A stretch of DNA of 64,000 bases from Aliishimia sp045106335 (GCA_045106335.1 JBGCEM010000054.1:38917-102916), one strand, 5' to 3'. Counted from the first letter of the stretch, positions 55,094-63,797 are shown. The notes: generated from the letters alone by a model not told the origin. Made by a program: numbers and translations.

Positions 55094-55138
55094 ACACTAT
55101 ACATAGGGGCCAAAGCGGACTTTAAAAGGCTCGGACCG

Positions 55139-56983
55139 TTAAGCGTTTTCCGCCTTTTCCAGTTTGGCCTGCGCGTCCATCCACAAGCTTTCGGCGCGCT
55201 CAAGCCCGTTCATAACTTCGGCATATTTTCGGTTCCAGGTTTCCAACTCACCAATCCGACTGTCTTCATAAAGGGCTGGATCCGCCAGCTTGCTTGCAAG
55301 TTTGGTGCGCATATCGTCCAGCTTTTCCACCCGGCTTTCGCATTTGCGCAGTTCTGAGCGCAGAGCCAAAATCGCGTCCCTGCTTGGCTTCTTGGCTTTG
55401 GGTTTGTCCTGATCTTTCTTAGGCTTGGCGGGCGTTGCTAACAGATGATCACGGTAGGCGGACAAGTCCTGATCATAGGGCGCGACGGTGCCATCATTGA
55501 CCAGCCACAACCGATCGGCGACCAATTCTAACAGATGCATATCGTGCGTCACCAAAATCACCGCGCCTGTATAGGCGGTCAACGCCGTCACCAAAGCCTC
55601 GCGGCTTTCGATATCCAGGTGGTTGGTCGGTTCGTCCAAGATCAGCATATGCGGCGCGTCAATTGTGGCGATCAATAAGGACAGGCGCGCTTTTTGCCCC
55701 CCCGACAAGCGACCAACTTCAATTTCCGCCTGATCCGCCCCAAGGCCAAAGCCCCCCAAACGCGCGCGTGCTTTTGACGGGGTCTCGCCCGGACGCAGAC
55801 GGCGCAAGTGATCCAGCGGCGTTTCGTCGATGTGCAGTTCATCCACTTGGTGTTGCGCAAAATAGCCGATACGCAGCTTAGAAGATTTCACCATTTTACC
55901 GGCCATCAACTCTAAACGTCCAGATAACAGCTTAGACAACGTTGATTTGCCCTGACCGTTTTTGCCCAGCAAGGCGATGCGGTCATCTTGGTCGATACGC
56001 AAATCCATGCGACGCAAAATTTCCGTTTCTCCATAACCTGTTACGCCACCTTCCAGCGCGATAATTGGAGGAGACAGATCTTCGGGATTTGGGAAATCAA
56101 AGCGGCGCAGCGCGGCTTCTTGAGGCGTCGTAATCGGCTGCATCCGCGCCAAGGCTTTGATCCTAGACTGCGCCTGTTTCGCCTTGTCGGCTTTGTAGCG
56201 AAAGCGATCCACATAGGATTGCAGATGCGCGCGGCGTGCGTCTTGTTTTTTCGCCATTGCCGAGGCCAGGGCCAGCTTTTCCTGACGCTGTTTGGCGAAC
56301 TGATCATACGGGCCCTGATAAATCGTCAACAACTTGTCTTCTAAGTGCAAAATACCGGTCACAGCGCGGTTCAAAAGTCCCCGATCATGGCTAACGATCA
56401 AAACCGTGTGCGGATATTTGGCCAGATAATTTTCGAGCCAAAGCGCGCCTTCTAGGTCCAGATAGTTGGTCGGTTCGTCCAAAAGCAACAGATCGGGTTC
56501 GGAAAACAGCACTGCGGCTAAAGCGACACGCATCCGCCACCCGCCTGAATAGGCCGAGCAAGGTTTTTGCTGATCCGCCTCATCAAAGCCCAAACCTTTC
56601 AGGATCGTGGCGGCACGGGCTTCCGCGCTCCAGGCATCAATATCGACCAAGCGCGTTTGAATTTCTGCAATCCGATCCGGGTCTTGCGTGTCTTCTTTCA
56701 ACAAGGCCGCGCGTTCAATATCTGCGGCCAGAACAGTGTTGATCAAAGACACCTCATTGGATGGCACTTCTTGCGCGACACCGCCAATGCGCATGCCAGT
56801 GGGCATTATGATCTCGCCGGATTCCAACGCCAGTTCGCCCCGGATCAGCCGGAACAAAGTGGTTTTGCCCGTCCCGTTGCGCCCCACAACGCCGATCTTG
56901 TGACCCGTGGGAATGACTGCGGACGCGCCCTCAAACAGTGGGCGACCTTCAACGGCATAGCGAATGTCAGACAATCTAAGCAT
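55139..56983 (-). CDS. ABC-F family ATPase (Uup/YheS-like)
   Basis: 614 residues from ATG 56983; the frame is open 28 codons further but MLRLSDIRYAVEGRPLFEGA is the family beginning. Two soluble ABC domains, each complete: VVGRNGTGKTTLFRLIRGE with YSGGWRMRVALAAVLFSEPDLLLLDEPTNYLD, and LLGKNGQGKSTLSKLLSGR with LSGGQKARLSLLIATIDAPHMLILDEPTNHLD. The linker (YVDRFRYKADKAKQAQSRIKALARM) is the ABC-F P-site tRNA interaction motif. A C-terminal coiled coil ends the protein. It likely acts on the ribosome. It is divergent from ndk, with 99 nt between starts. Confidence 0.94.
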   Translation of the reverse strand: MLRLSDIRYAVEGRPLFEGASAVIPTGHKIGVVGRNGTGKTTLFRLIRGELALESGEIIMPTGMRIGGVAQEVPSNEVSLINTVLAADIERAALLKEDTQDPDRIAEIQTRLVDIDAWSAEARAATILKGLGFDEADQQKPCSAYSGGWRMRVALAAVLFSEPDLLLLDEPTNYLDLEGALWLENYLAKYPHTVLIVSHDRGLLNRAVTGILHLEDKLLTIYQGPYDQFAKQRQEKLALASAMAKKQDARRAHLQSYVDRFRYKADKAKQAQSRIKALARMQPITTPQEAALRRFDFPNPEDLSPPIIALEGGVTGYGETEILRRMDLRIDQDDRIALLGKNGQGKSTLSKLLSGRLELMAGKMVKSSKLRIGYFAQHQVDELHIDETPLDHLRRLRPGETPSKARARLGGFGLGADQAEIEVGRLSGGQKARLSLLIATIDAPHMLILDEPTNHLDIESREALVTALTAYTGAVILVTHDMHLLELVADRLWLVNDGTVAPYDQDLSAYRDHLLATPAKPKKDQDKPKAKKPSRDAILALRSELRKCESRVEKLDDMRTKLASKLADPALYEDSRIGELETWNRKYAEVMNGLERAESLWMDAQAKLEKAENA

Positions 56984-57082
56984 GCGCTGCTTTTGCGCGA
57001 TGCGCAGGGCGGCGTCAATCGCGGCTTTCCATAGCCGACTGCCCATGTTAGAGCGCCGCAAATTCAATCAGGAGACAGTCCC

Positions 57083-57505
57083 ATGGCACTGGAACGTACA
57101 TTTTCGATTATCAAACCCGACGCAACGCGCCGCAACCTAACTGGCAAGATCAATGCCAAGTTCGAAGATGCCGGCTTGCGCGTCGTCGCACAGAAGCGGA
57201 TCCACTTGACAAAAGCACAAGCGGGCGAGTTCTACAAAGTACACGCAGAACGCCCATTTTATGATGAATTGTGCGAATTTATGGCCTCGGCGCCGATTGT
57301 CGCCCAAGTCCTGGAAGGTGAAGGCGCGATTGCGAAAAACCGCGAAGTTATGGGGGCCACAAACCCAGCAGATGCGGCACCTGGCACGGTACGCGCTGAC
57401 TTCGCCGAAAGCGTGGGCGAGAATTCGGTGCACGGATCTGACGCGCCAGAAACAGCGGCTATCGAGATCGCGTATTTCTTCTCTGGTCTGGAGCTTGTGG
57501 GTTAA
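57083..57505 (+). CDS. ndk: Nucleoside diphosphate kinase
   Basis: 140 residues with CAGGAG upstream. It equalises nucleoside triphosphate pools through a phospho-histidine. It starts MALERTFSIIKPDATRRNLT, then AGEFYKVHAERPFYDELCEFM. The active-site histidine is in SVGENSVHGSDAPETAAIEIAYFF. Length is standard. A hairpin terminator follows 31 nt after the stop. Confidence 0.98.
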   Translation: MALERTFSIIKPDATRRNLTGKINAKFEDAGLRVVAQKRIHLTKAQAGEFYKVHAERPFYDELCEFMASAPIVAQVLEGEGAIAKNREVMGATNPADAAPGTVRADFAESVGENSVHGSDAPETAAIEIAYFFSGLELVG

Positions 57506-57536
57506 GTTCCCGCCCTAATAGACTAAGCCACAACGA

Positions 57537-57565
57537 AAAGCCGATGCATCATGCCTCGGCTTTTT
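57537..57565 (+). terminator. Rho-independent terminator after ndk
   Basis: Arms AAAGCCGA and TCGGCTTT (57537-57544 and 57556-57563) with an 11-nt loop, ending in a TTTTT run. The A run on the other side means it could also stop minus-strand transcripts from the 29-residue ORF. Confidence 0.85.
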
Positions 57566-57586
57566 GTATTTCAGATCGGCTTTGAT

Positions 57587-57676
57587 TTAGATCGATGCAT
57601 AATCCGTAAAGACGGGCTGCGGCTTTGCGCTGTCGTCGGATTTGGCTTGGACGGGGGGTTGTTTTTGGTCATTCAT
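57587..57676 (-). CDS. 29-residue candidate peptide
   Basis: Begins ATG at 57676, with GAGTGAGA about 10 nt upstream, and ends TAA at 57587-57589. The sequence opens MNDQKQPPVQAKSDDSAKPQ and ends PVFTDYASI. It is polar and proline-rich with a hydrophobic tail and sits alone between ndk and the aldose epimerase gene, on the minus strand, with the ndk terminator downstream. I have a weak recollection of similar short ORFs ending in VFTD-ASI in Rhodobacteraceae but cannot confirm. Function unknown. Confidence 0.4.
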   Translation of the reverse strand: MNDQKQPPVQAKSDDSAKPQPVFTDYASI

Positions 57677-57765
57677 ACAATGTCTCACTCTTAATATACT
57701 GATAACAGCTTTGTCGCAGAATTGCGCTTGCACAAGTGGTTTCTTAACGTCCTGTTATGCCCGAA

Positions 57766-58713
57766 TTATGGCTGCGTGAAAGAAAACCGTGTGATCTGTT
57801 GCTTTCTTGCAGAAGCTTTAAGAAGAATTGAGGGGAAATTTTCGTTATTCACGGCATCCGGCCAGCCCTGGGCCTCGATTGCTATGGCAGAAAAGGGGCG
57901 GGACTGCGGTAGGCTCGGCTGGTTCGGGCCCGGCGTTAGAAACTCACCGGTATACAGAACCAACCCTGGTTGATTGCTGTGCACCTGCATCCCAATGCCA
58001 GATCGGGTTGAGCGCAGAGTCATCATCGGGCGCACCGCCGTATCACCGTCAAAGCAAAAGCACCCATCCAAGGCGGAGCCAGACATAGGGGACTTCTCGG
58101 CACTGAAGTCGTGATCCGTATCGGACATATCGATAATCTGCCCTGTGGGGATCAAGTCATGCCCCGTTTCACACATGTGTGTGCTTTGAACCTGCAAACG
58201 ATGTGTGTCCAAATCCGCGTACGAATCCAACGCCCAGTAGGCGTGTAGCGTTGCATTGAAAGCCGTGTTCCGATCCGACGTGCTGTCGATGCTTAAAATA
58301 AGATTTGAGCCGGACACTGTATACGTGGCCAGAATTCGACGCGCACCGGGCAAGCCACAGGACCCATCTGAAACACTCAAAGAAAGCGTGATTGTATCAC
58401 CTTTACAATTGACTACATCCCAAAGTTGATTCTGAATTCCATCAGAGCCACTGTGCAAACAATGCTTACCCGCATTTGCTTCCATTTCATGTGTTGCGCC
58501 CTGCAAGTTAAACGACGCCCCCGAGACCCGGCCAGCAATCGGCCCTACGATTACGCCCGAATAGTCCGGCGCGGTCCTGTAATCTTCAGGCCGATCCAAC
58601 CCTAAAACTAAGCTTGTGTCGTGGCCCGCCAACCAAACCCGAGCAAGGGCCGCGCCATAAGGTGAAATCTCAATCTTTAGAGAGTCGCTTTGGATCTTCA
58701 GAAATTCACTCAT
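57766..58713 (-). CDS. Aldose 1-epimerase family protein
   Basis: 315 residues from ATG 58713; the frame runs 80 codons further back into nitroreductase sequence, which is not family-like. GVIVGPIAGRVSGASFNLQG is the galactose-mutarotase motif. NAGKHCLHSGSDGIQNQLWDV carries the first catalytic histidine region. FNATLHAYWALDSYAD contains the second conserved histidine (T-x-H-x-Y-W), and the acid is probably the glutamate in VLYTGEFLTPG. It interconverts alpha and beta anomers of a hexose. It is 22 nt downstream of the nitroreductase gene. Confidence 0.9.
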   Translation of the reverse strand: MSEFLKIQSDSLKIEISPYGAALARVWLAGHDTSLVLGLDRPEDYRTAPDYSGVIVGPIAGRVSGASFNLQGATHEMEANAGKHCLHSGSDGIQNQLWDVVNCKGDTITLSLSVSDGSCGLPGARRILATYTVSGSNLILSIDSTSDRNTAFNATLHAYWALDSYADLDTHRLQVQSTHMCETGHDLIPTGQIIDMSDTDHDFSAEKSPMSGSALDGCFCFDGDTAVRPMMTLRSTRSGIGMQVHSNQPGLVLYTGEFLTPGPNQPSLPQSRPFSAIAIEAQGWPDAVNNENFPSILLKASARKQQITRFSFTQP

Positions 58714-58735
58714 GTGATGCCTTGTCTGGAATGGG

Positions 58736-59584
58736 TCACTCAAACACGAAGCCCATGGCGCGCAAATAGGCCCCAAAATCTGCGCGTTCAGGCTGACTAT
58801 ATTGCCGCATTTTGTCGTCGCTCCAACCATAGGTCGGGCTGTGGCCAAAAGTTTCAGGAAAGCGTTGGGATTGGTAGGGTGCGTTTTCACGCCGCGAGGT
58901 GTCGTAATCTTGGATCTTCGTTTGCACATTGTCTTCTGAGAAGTGATCCACATGATAAGTCACGCTTAAAGGCAGACGCTGCGACACTTGCGGCGGGGCA
59001 CTTGGATAGCCAAATGCCAGCCCAGCAAACGGAAAAACATAAGCAGGCAAATTCAATAGCCTGGAGACAGAAGCTGCTTCATTCCGCACGGCTGAAATCG
59101 GACAACACCCCAATCCAATCGCTTCAGCGGCATAGACAAACGCGCCCAAAGCAAGTGCAGCATCCGCAGTTGCATTAAACACCGCATCAAAATGATCATT
59201 GGCGAAAGGAACGTCATACCAGCCGTGGATTTGGCGTTGGCGGCGATTGTTGCCACAAAACACTGCAATCATCGGCGCGTCGGCGACCCATGTTTGGCCT
59301 GAAACCAGCGCGGCCAAGGCGGCTTTTTGCTTTGGGTCTTGTAGGATGACGATATCGCGCTGTTGTAGATCGCTTTTGGTCGGGGCGGCAAAGGCTACCG
59401 CGCAGAGTATTTCGACCAGCTGATGTGGTATCGCTTTTTCTTGAAAGGTCCTGCACGACCCACGCGCAGCCAAGGGATGCAAGGCTTTGAGATCTGGCAC
59501 GTCCTTTGGTGCATCGCTGAACCTGGCTTGCAATAGGTATTGCAAGGTGTTGGGCGGCGAATTTTGCATCTCGTTTGTTTCCAT
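58736..59584 (-). CDS. NADPH-dependent nitroreductase (NfsA/FRP-like)
   Basis: 282 residues from ATG 59584; ATG 59569 has the better Shine-Dalgarno spacing (GGAAAC), so the start is uncertain by five codons. The FMN-binding N-terminus is ARGSCRTFQEKAIPHQLVEIL then AFAAPTKSDLQQRDIVIL, the R-S-x-R-x-F/S-A-P-T-S pattern of nitroreductases. AADAALALGAFVYAAEAIGLGCCPISAVRNE is the second FMN block, and FPFAGLAFGYPSAPPQVSQRLPLSVTYH is typical of the NfsA/FRP branch. The physiological substrate is probably a quinone or nitroaromatic. Confidence 0.88.
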   Translation of the reverse strand: METNEMQNSPPNTLQYLLQARFSDAPKDVPDLKALHPLAARGSCRTFQEKAIPHQLVEILCAVAFAAPTKSDLQQRDIVILQDPKQKAALAALVSGQTWVADAPMIAVFCGNNRRQRQIHGWYDVPFANDHFDAVFNATADAALALGAFVYAAEAIGLGCCPISAVRNEAASVSRLLNLPAYVFPFAGLAFGYPSAPPQVSQRLPLSVTYHVDHFSEDNVQTKIQDYDTSRRENAPYQSQRFPETFGHSPTYGWSDDKMRQYSQPERADFGAYLRAMGFVFE

Positions 59585-59680
59585 AGCCTTAATTTGTAAC
59601 ACAGCATATTCTGGACTGTTTACGGTTTTGGTTTCCAAGTCAGGCACTTTGGTCGGGCAGGGATCCGCATTGGGCCCTGC

Positions 59681-61717
59681 CTATCCGCGCCGACGTCTTC
59701 GGCGCCCGCCAGTTTCCCCTCCGCCTGTGTTGAAATTAACATCTGGCAGCGTCACAACTGAATTCAGGATCGCAAACGGATCAAGCGCATTCGGGATCGC
59801 CGAGGCATTGATGAAATGTTCCTGAAATTTCGGCTCAATGGCGGTTTCGACCTTGGTGATCTGGCGCACCATAGTTTCGACTTCGCTGCGTGCGGCAACA
59901 TTGCACAATGCGATCCGCGCCCCTGTGCCTGCCGCGTTCCCCGCACTGGCCACTTGGTCCAAAGGCGCGTCGGGGATCATGCCCAAGACCATCGCATGTT
60001 TGGTTGAGATATGTGCCCCAAAGGCCCCAGCCAAAAGGATTTTATCAACTTTGTCGACCCCCATTTCATCCATCAACAATCGCGCCCCGGCATACAGAGC
60101 TGACTTGGCCAATTGAATGGCGCGAATATCGCCCTGGGTCACTGTGATGCGCGGTCCACCTGTTTCAGATGCGTCGTGGATAACGTATTCAAAAGTTCGA
60201 CCTTGCGCCACCGAGCGCGTCGTACCTGTTTGATCCGGTCCGCCCACCAAACCACTGGCATCCAGCAATCCGGCAAGACGCATTTCCGCAACCGCTTCGA
60301 TAATGCCGGACCCACAAATCCCCGTAATGCCAGTGGTCGCGGTTACGTTCGCAAACCCATCCTGATCGGACCAAATGTCGGACCCAATGATGCGAAAGCG
60401 GGGTTCTTTGGTGACAGGATTGATTTCTATCCGCTCAATTGCGCCGGGGGCTGCGCGTTGTCCCGAACTAATCTGCGCACCTTCAAAGGCAGGACCTGTG
60501 GGCGACGAACACGCCAACACGCGGCTGGTATTGCCCAACAAGATTTCCGCATTGGTGCCCACATCGACCACCAGTGTCAGTTCTTCGGATTTCCCAGGTG
60601 CCTCAGATAAAGCGACAGCTGCGGCATCAGCCCCAACATGACCGGCAATACAGGGCAAAACAAACACCCGCGCGTTGGCGTTCATCGTATTTAGATCCAA
60701 CTCAGCCGCATCTAAGGACAGGCTTTCTGACGTCGTCAAAGCAAAGGGTGCTTGGCCCAATTCTACCGGATCAATGCCCAATAAAAGGTGGTGCATCACA
60801 GGGTTGCAGACAAACACAGCCTCAACAATTAGCGCCGGGTCGATATCGGCTTGCGCGGCGATATCGGTGGTCAGCGCATTGATCGCATCGCGCACTGCGC
60901 GGGTCATTTCGACATCGCCGCCAGGGTTCATCATCGCATAGGATACGCGGCTCATTAGGTCTTCGCCAAAGCGGATTTGTGGGTTCATTATCCCGGACGA
61001 GGCTTTCACATCGCCTGTGACCAAATCACACAAATGCGCCGCGATGGTGGTCGATCCCAAATCGATGGCAAGCCCAAACAATCCAGATTCATGAAGGCCC
61101 GGCCAAATGTCGATCACACGATGCGCTTGGTCGCGATGCCCTTTGTTCAATGCGACTGTGACCTGCCATTGGCCTTTGCGCAACGTCGGTTGCAGCTTGC
61201 GCATCAAGGGCAGGTTTGCTGTGACGCCTTCGATATTCCATTGTTTTTTTAAGGCGTTACAAAGTCGTTCAAAATCCCCTGTGGGCTCGTGCATATCCGG
61301 TTCAGCGACTTCAACGAAGTAAAGCCGCGTTGCTGGATCCATCACCATTGCACGGGCATCGGCTTCTTTGCGCACAACTTGTTTGTGCACTTGGCTTTCG
61401 GGCGGCACATCAATCACAATATCGCCATGGACCTGCGCCTGGCATCCCAGACGACGACCATCGAGCAGACCGCGCTTGGATTTATAGCGCTCCTCGACCG
61501 CATTCCAGGCTGACAGAGCGTCATCGGCGACCGTGACACCGTGCTTCGGAAATGCGCCGTAAGATGGTGTGATTTGGCATTTCGAACAGATTCCACGACC
61601 CCCACAGACAGAATCCAAATCCACGCCCAATTGCCGCGCTGCTGTCAAAATCGGAGTACCAAGGGGAAAATGGCCTCGCTTGCCAGATGGTGTGAAAATG
61701 ATAAGGGGTTCAGTCAT
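59681..61717 (-). CDS. ASKHA-fold corrinoid-activating iron-sulfur protein (DUF4445/RACE type)
   Basis: 678 residues. The N-terminal 2Fe-2S ferredoxin domain has cysteines in VCGGRGICSKCQI and RRLGCQAQVHG. A middle region is followed by the ASKHA actin-like domain: LAIDLGSTTIAAHLCDLVTG, LVVDVGTNAEILLG, GITGICGSGIIEAVAEM and KILLAGAFGAHIS. Proteins of this kind use ATP to reduce inactive cob(II)alamin on corrinoid proteins. The C-terminus ends GGGETGGRRRRRRG, an Arg/Gly tail echoing the N-terminus of the MttB homologue at 29.5 kb. A link to that methyltransferase is inferred. It is the last intact gene before the insertion-sequence region. Confidence 0.92.
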   Translation of the reverse strand: MTEPLIIFTPSGKRGHFPLGTPILTAARQLGVDLDSVCGGRGICSKCQITPSYGAFPKHGVTVADDALSAWNAVEERYKSKRGLLDGRRLGCQAQVHGDIVIDVPPESQVHKQVVRKEADARAMVMDPATRLYFVEVAEPDMHEPTGDFERLCNALKKQWNIEGVTANLPLMRKLQPTLRKGQWQVTVALNKGHRDQAHRVIDIWPGLHESGLFGLAIDLGSTTIAAHLCDLVTGDVKASSGIMNPQIRFGEDLMSRVSYAMMNPGGDVEMTRAVRDAINALTTDIAAQADIDPALIVEAVFVCNPVMHHLLLGIDPVELGQAPFALTTSESLSLDAAELDLNTMNANARVFVLPCIAGHVGADAAAVALSEAPGKSEELTLVVDVGTNAEILLGNTSRVLACSSPTGPAFEGAQISSGQRAAPGAIERIEINPVTKEPRFRIIGSDIWSDQDGFANVTATTGITGICGSGIIEAVAEMRLAGLLDASGLVGGPDQTGTTRSVAQGRTFEYVIHDASETGGPRITVTQGDIRAIQLAKSALYAGARLLMDEMGVDKVDKILLAGAFGAHISTKHAMVLGMIPDAPLDQVASAGNAAGTGARIALCNVAARSEVETMVRQITKVETAIEPKFQEHFINASAIPNALDPFAILNSVVTLPDVNFNTGGGETGGRRRRRRG

Positions 61718-61917
61718 CAGAAAGACCTTCTGCTAAGAATATGTTTGAACCATACCGCATTGATCTAAATGCAAAAGCCCAGAACGCTTCGTTTGGAAGA
61801 CGCAGGCGTCGTTTTTAGAAATTTTTAGTTCAAAGCACAGCTGCGCACGCATCCGTACTTAAATGGGTGTGATGAGCAGCTTGCAACATGACGCATGGCA
61901 AATTGAAGCATAACCGC

Positions 61918-62031
61918 AGCACAATCCCAAACTCTGCGAAGCGAGTTGATAAGTCGAGTGCGCTGACGCACGAACAATTCCCGCGTCCTAAACAACATCG
62001 CCTGTGCTTGCTGTGCCGGGGCTTTCATTGG
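61918..62031 (-). pseudogene. IS110-family transposase fragment
   Basis: The minus frame reads AQQAQAMLFRTRELFVRQRT then RLINSLR, closely matching an internal block of IS110-type transposases. Shortly after, in another frame, AEFGIV continues the same block with a small deletion. Both ends are missing. The fragment abuts the end of the ISNCY-like remnant directly at about 62031, with no intact terminal repeats. Confidence 0.7.
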
Positions 62032-62570
62032 GACATTGATCTATGTCGAAGATTTTGTGGGGCAGGGAACGGCCTTTTGATCGCACCTCAAGCCGGCCAT
62101 CCACGAAGGCGTAGGTGTCGACGTATTTGCCGACTAGGCCGCGCGTCACATCGCTTTCTTCCAGCATGATCCGCTTGCGATCATAGGAGAAGGTCAGCTG
62201 CTTGCCGACGTAGCGTGTATCCACTGCCCGGCAGGCGATTTGGCAAAGCCAAATCTGCCGAGAGGGGGCCAGCACAGCACTTCATCGAGCCGATCTGGTT
62301 CGATGTTGAGGGCGCGGTGCAGGTTGTCAGGCTTGGCTGGGGCTTTGGCAAACTGCGCGTTGAAGCGTTCTTTAAAGCCTTGCAAATAGATGTTTCCGGT
62401 TTCCATGTCTGAGATATCTGCCAGCCGCAGTTCTTTGACCAGCCGATCTTGTAGCGTCCTGTTTGCGGCTCGACGCGGCCCTTGGCTTGGCTCGAATTAG
62501 CACAGAGACTCTCGATGTTCAGCTCGCTCAGCGCGCGACCAAACTGGGTGATCCGCCGGGGTTTTGCCAC
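62031..62570 (-). pseudogene. ISNCY-family transposase remnant, frameshifted
   Basis: Three reading frames together spell the C-terminal half of an ISNCY-type transposase. The first (from 62570) is RITQFGRALSELNIESLCANSSQAKGRVE. The second (about 62455-62265) includes KERFNAQFAKAPAKPDNLHRALNIEPDRLDEVLCW. The third (about 62215-62035) is YVGKQLTFSYDRKRIMLEES then RGLVGKYVDTYAFVDGRLEV. The junction between second and third frames contains a 45-47 nt palindromic insertion (62222-62266). The N-terminal half is missing, and the segment ends against the IS110 scrap. Non-functional. Confidence 0.8.
62222..62266 (-). repeat. Palindromic mini-element, copy B, inserted in the ISNCY remnant
   Basis: On the minus strand: CCCTCTCGG, then a stem GATTTGGC-TTT-GCCAAATC (8 perfect pairs), then CTGCCGGGCAGTG. 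The outer arms are the same as in copy A at 63037-63077, but the central stem is unrelated. Removing about 47 nt here restores the frame from EVLCW to RYVGKQL of the transposase. Confidence 0.8.
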
Positions 62571-62694
62571 GTGCCTTGTGTCGGGTCGTGGCAGCTCCGT
62601 CAGTCCGGTATCGCTTCCATCACGCTCATCAGCCGGTTCATCAGATGTGTGAGCGATACGTGAACTGCGACAACTATTGCTATTGATGGTAGGG

Positions 62695-63743
62695 TTATCG
62701 ACCTATTTCCGCCAACATATTTTCTCTGAAAACTTCGGCAGGTGTTTTCGATCCGAGGCATTTGCGTGGCGTATTGTTGAGGCGGTCGCTGATTTCCTTG
62801 ATGTCCTGATCAGTAAGCTGCCGGATATCACGCTTGCGGGGCAGCCACCGCCGAGCCCTGCGATTGGTATTCTCGACCGTGCCTTTTTGCCAAGGTGAAG
62901 AGGGGTCGCAGAACCAAGTTAGGGTACCGATTTTGGCTTGCAGTTGCGGCCAGCTGACAAACTCACTTCCGCGATCAAAGGTAATCGATTTGCGTGCAAC
63001 ATTTGGCAGGTCTTTGATCGCTTTCATGATCTTTCCCCCTCTCGGGATCATGCTTTGCATGACCCTGCCGGGCAGTGCATCACCGGCTGTGTGCGTTTGT
63101 TGGGGTTCTTCAAGATCACGGTGAAACGGCTCACGCGCTCGACAAGTGAGGTAACATTTGTCTGGCCACGCTTCTGCTCAAACAGCATCAAGTCACCCTC
63201 CCAATGGCCAAATTCACGGCGGTGGGCGACATCATCAGGACGGAAAAGGATGCTGACTTCGCGGTCAAAACTGGACTTCCGACGCTTGCGAGCACGACGC
63301 GGTGTACGGTTCTTCCTGTGCATGGGCAGATACCACCACAGTTCCTGCGCCATGCCTTCCTTGGAATAAATGTAGCGATAGATCGTTTCCTGACACGCGC
63401 GCTGTTTGACCCCATCATAGATCATCCGATTGCCGATCTGTTCAGGCGTCCACCCATCCTTGAGATGACCCACAATGCGCTGGCATAACTCGGGATACCG
63501 GATCAGTTTGCATTGCGTGGATCGCCGTCGTTGCGTGCGTTGATGCGCAGCCATTCCGAAATAGCCAGCATACTTCTTGGGAAAGGCATCATCGGCCCAG
63601 AAATTGCGTTTGATCTCGCGAAAAATCGTCGACTTGTGACGCTTCAATACGCGCGCCATCTCGGCGACAGGCTCTTTCGCGTGCCACCAATCCTCAATTC
63701 GACGACGTTCTTGCAGACTCAGTTGCGTGTAAACGGTTCCCAT
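62695..63743 (-). pseudogene. IS30-family transposase, interrupted by a 41-nt palindromic insertion
   Basis: The upstream part (63743 to 63048, 231 codons) starts MGTVYTQLSLQERRRIEDWW, has the helix-turn-helix AEMARVLKRHKSTIFREIKR and the first DDE aspartate in HWEGDLMLFEQKRG. The downstream part (63060 to 62695) has the second aspartate in KSITFDRGSEFVSW and the glutamate in PWQKGTVENTNRRARRW. The two lie in different frames. Deleting bases 63037-63077 (41 nt) joins KRTQPVM directly to GKIMKAIKDLPN in frame, as in intact relatives I recall. So the gene was complete and was broken by an insertion between the first and second catalytic aspartates. Confidence 0.85.
63037..63077 (+). repeat. Palindromic mini-element, copy A, inserted in the IS30 transposase
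   Basis: On the plus strand: CCCTCTCGG, then GATCATGC-TTT-GCATGACC (one mismatch), then CTGCCGGGCAGTG. The same outer arms as copy B but a different stem. Its 41-nt length is fixed by the reading frame it disrupts. It is in the opposite orientation to copy B. Confidence 0.8.
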
Positions 63744-63797
63744 GCGATGTTCTCCTCATTAGATAACCCATTGGTTTCTAATAGGAGTCGCACTTCA

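Larger units (their letters stand above)
62661..63797 (-). mobile_element. IS30-family insertion sequence
   Basis: About 1137 bp. The left end TGAACTGCGACAACTATT (62661-62678) and the reverse complement of the right end, TGAAGTGCGACTCCTATT (63797-63780), match at 15 of 18 positions as imperfect terminal inverted repeats. The enclosed transposase gene runs on the minus strand. Length and gene content fit IS30. A target duplication is not evident (ACG and AGG flanks), so the exact ends are uncertain by a few bases. Confidence 0.8.

Noticed and set aside
61785..61815. Terminator-like GACG-CAGG-CGTC followed by T's
   Set aside because: The stem is only 4 bp and there is no plus-strand gene ending there.
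63037..63077. Programmed frameshift in the IS30 transposase
   Set aside because: The 41-nt segment is a palindrome with the same arms as another element in the ISNCY gene, and removing it restores family sequence, so an insertion is the simpler reading.
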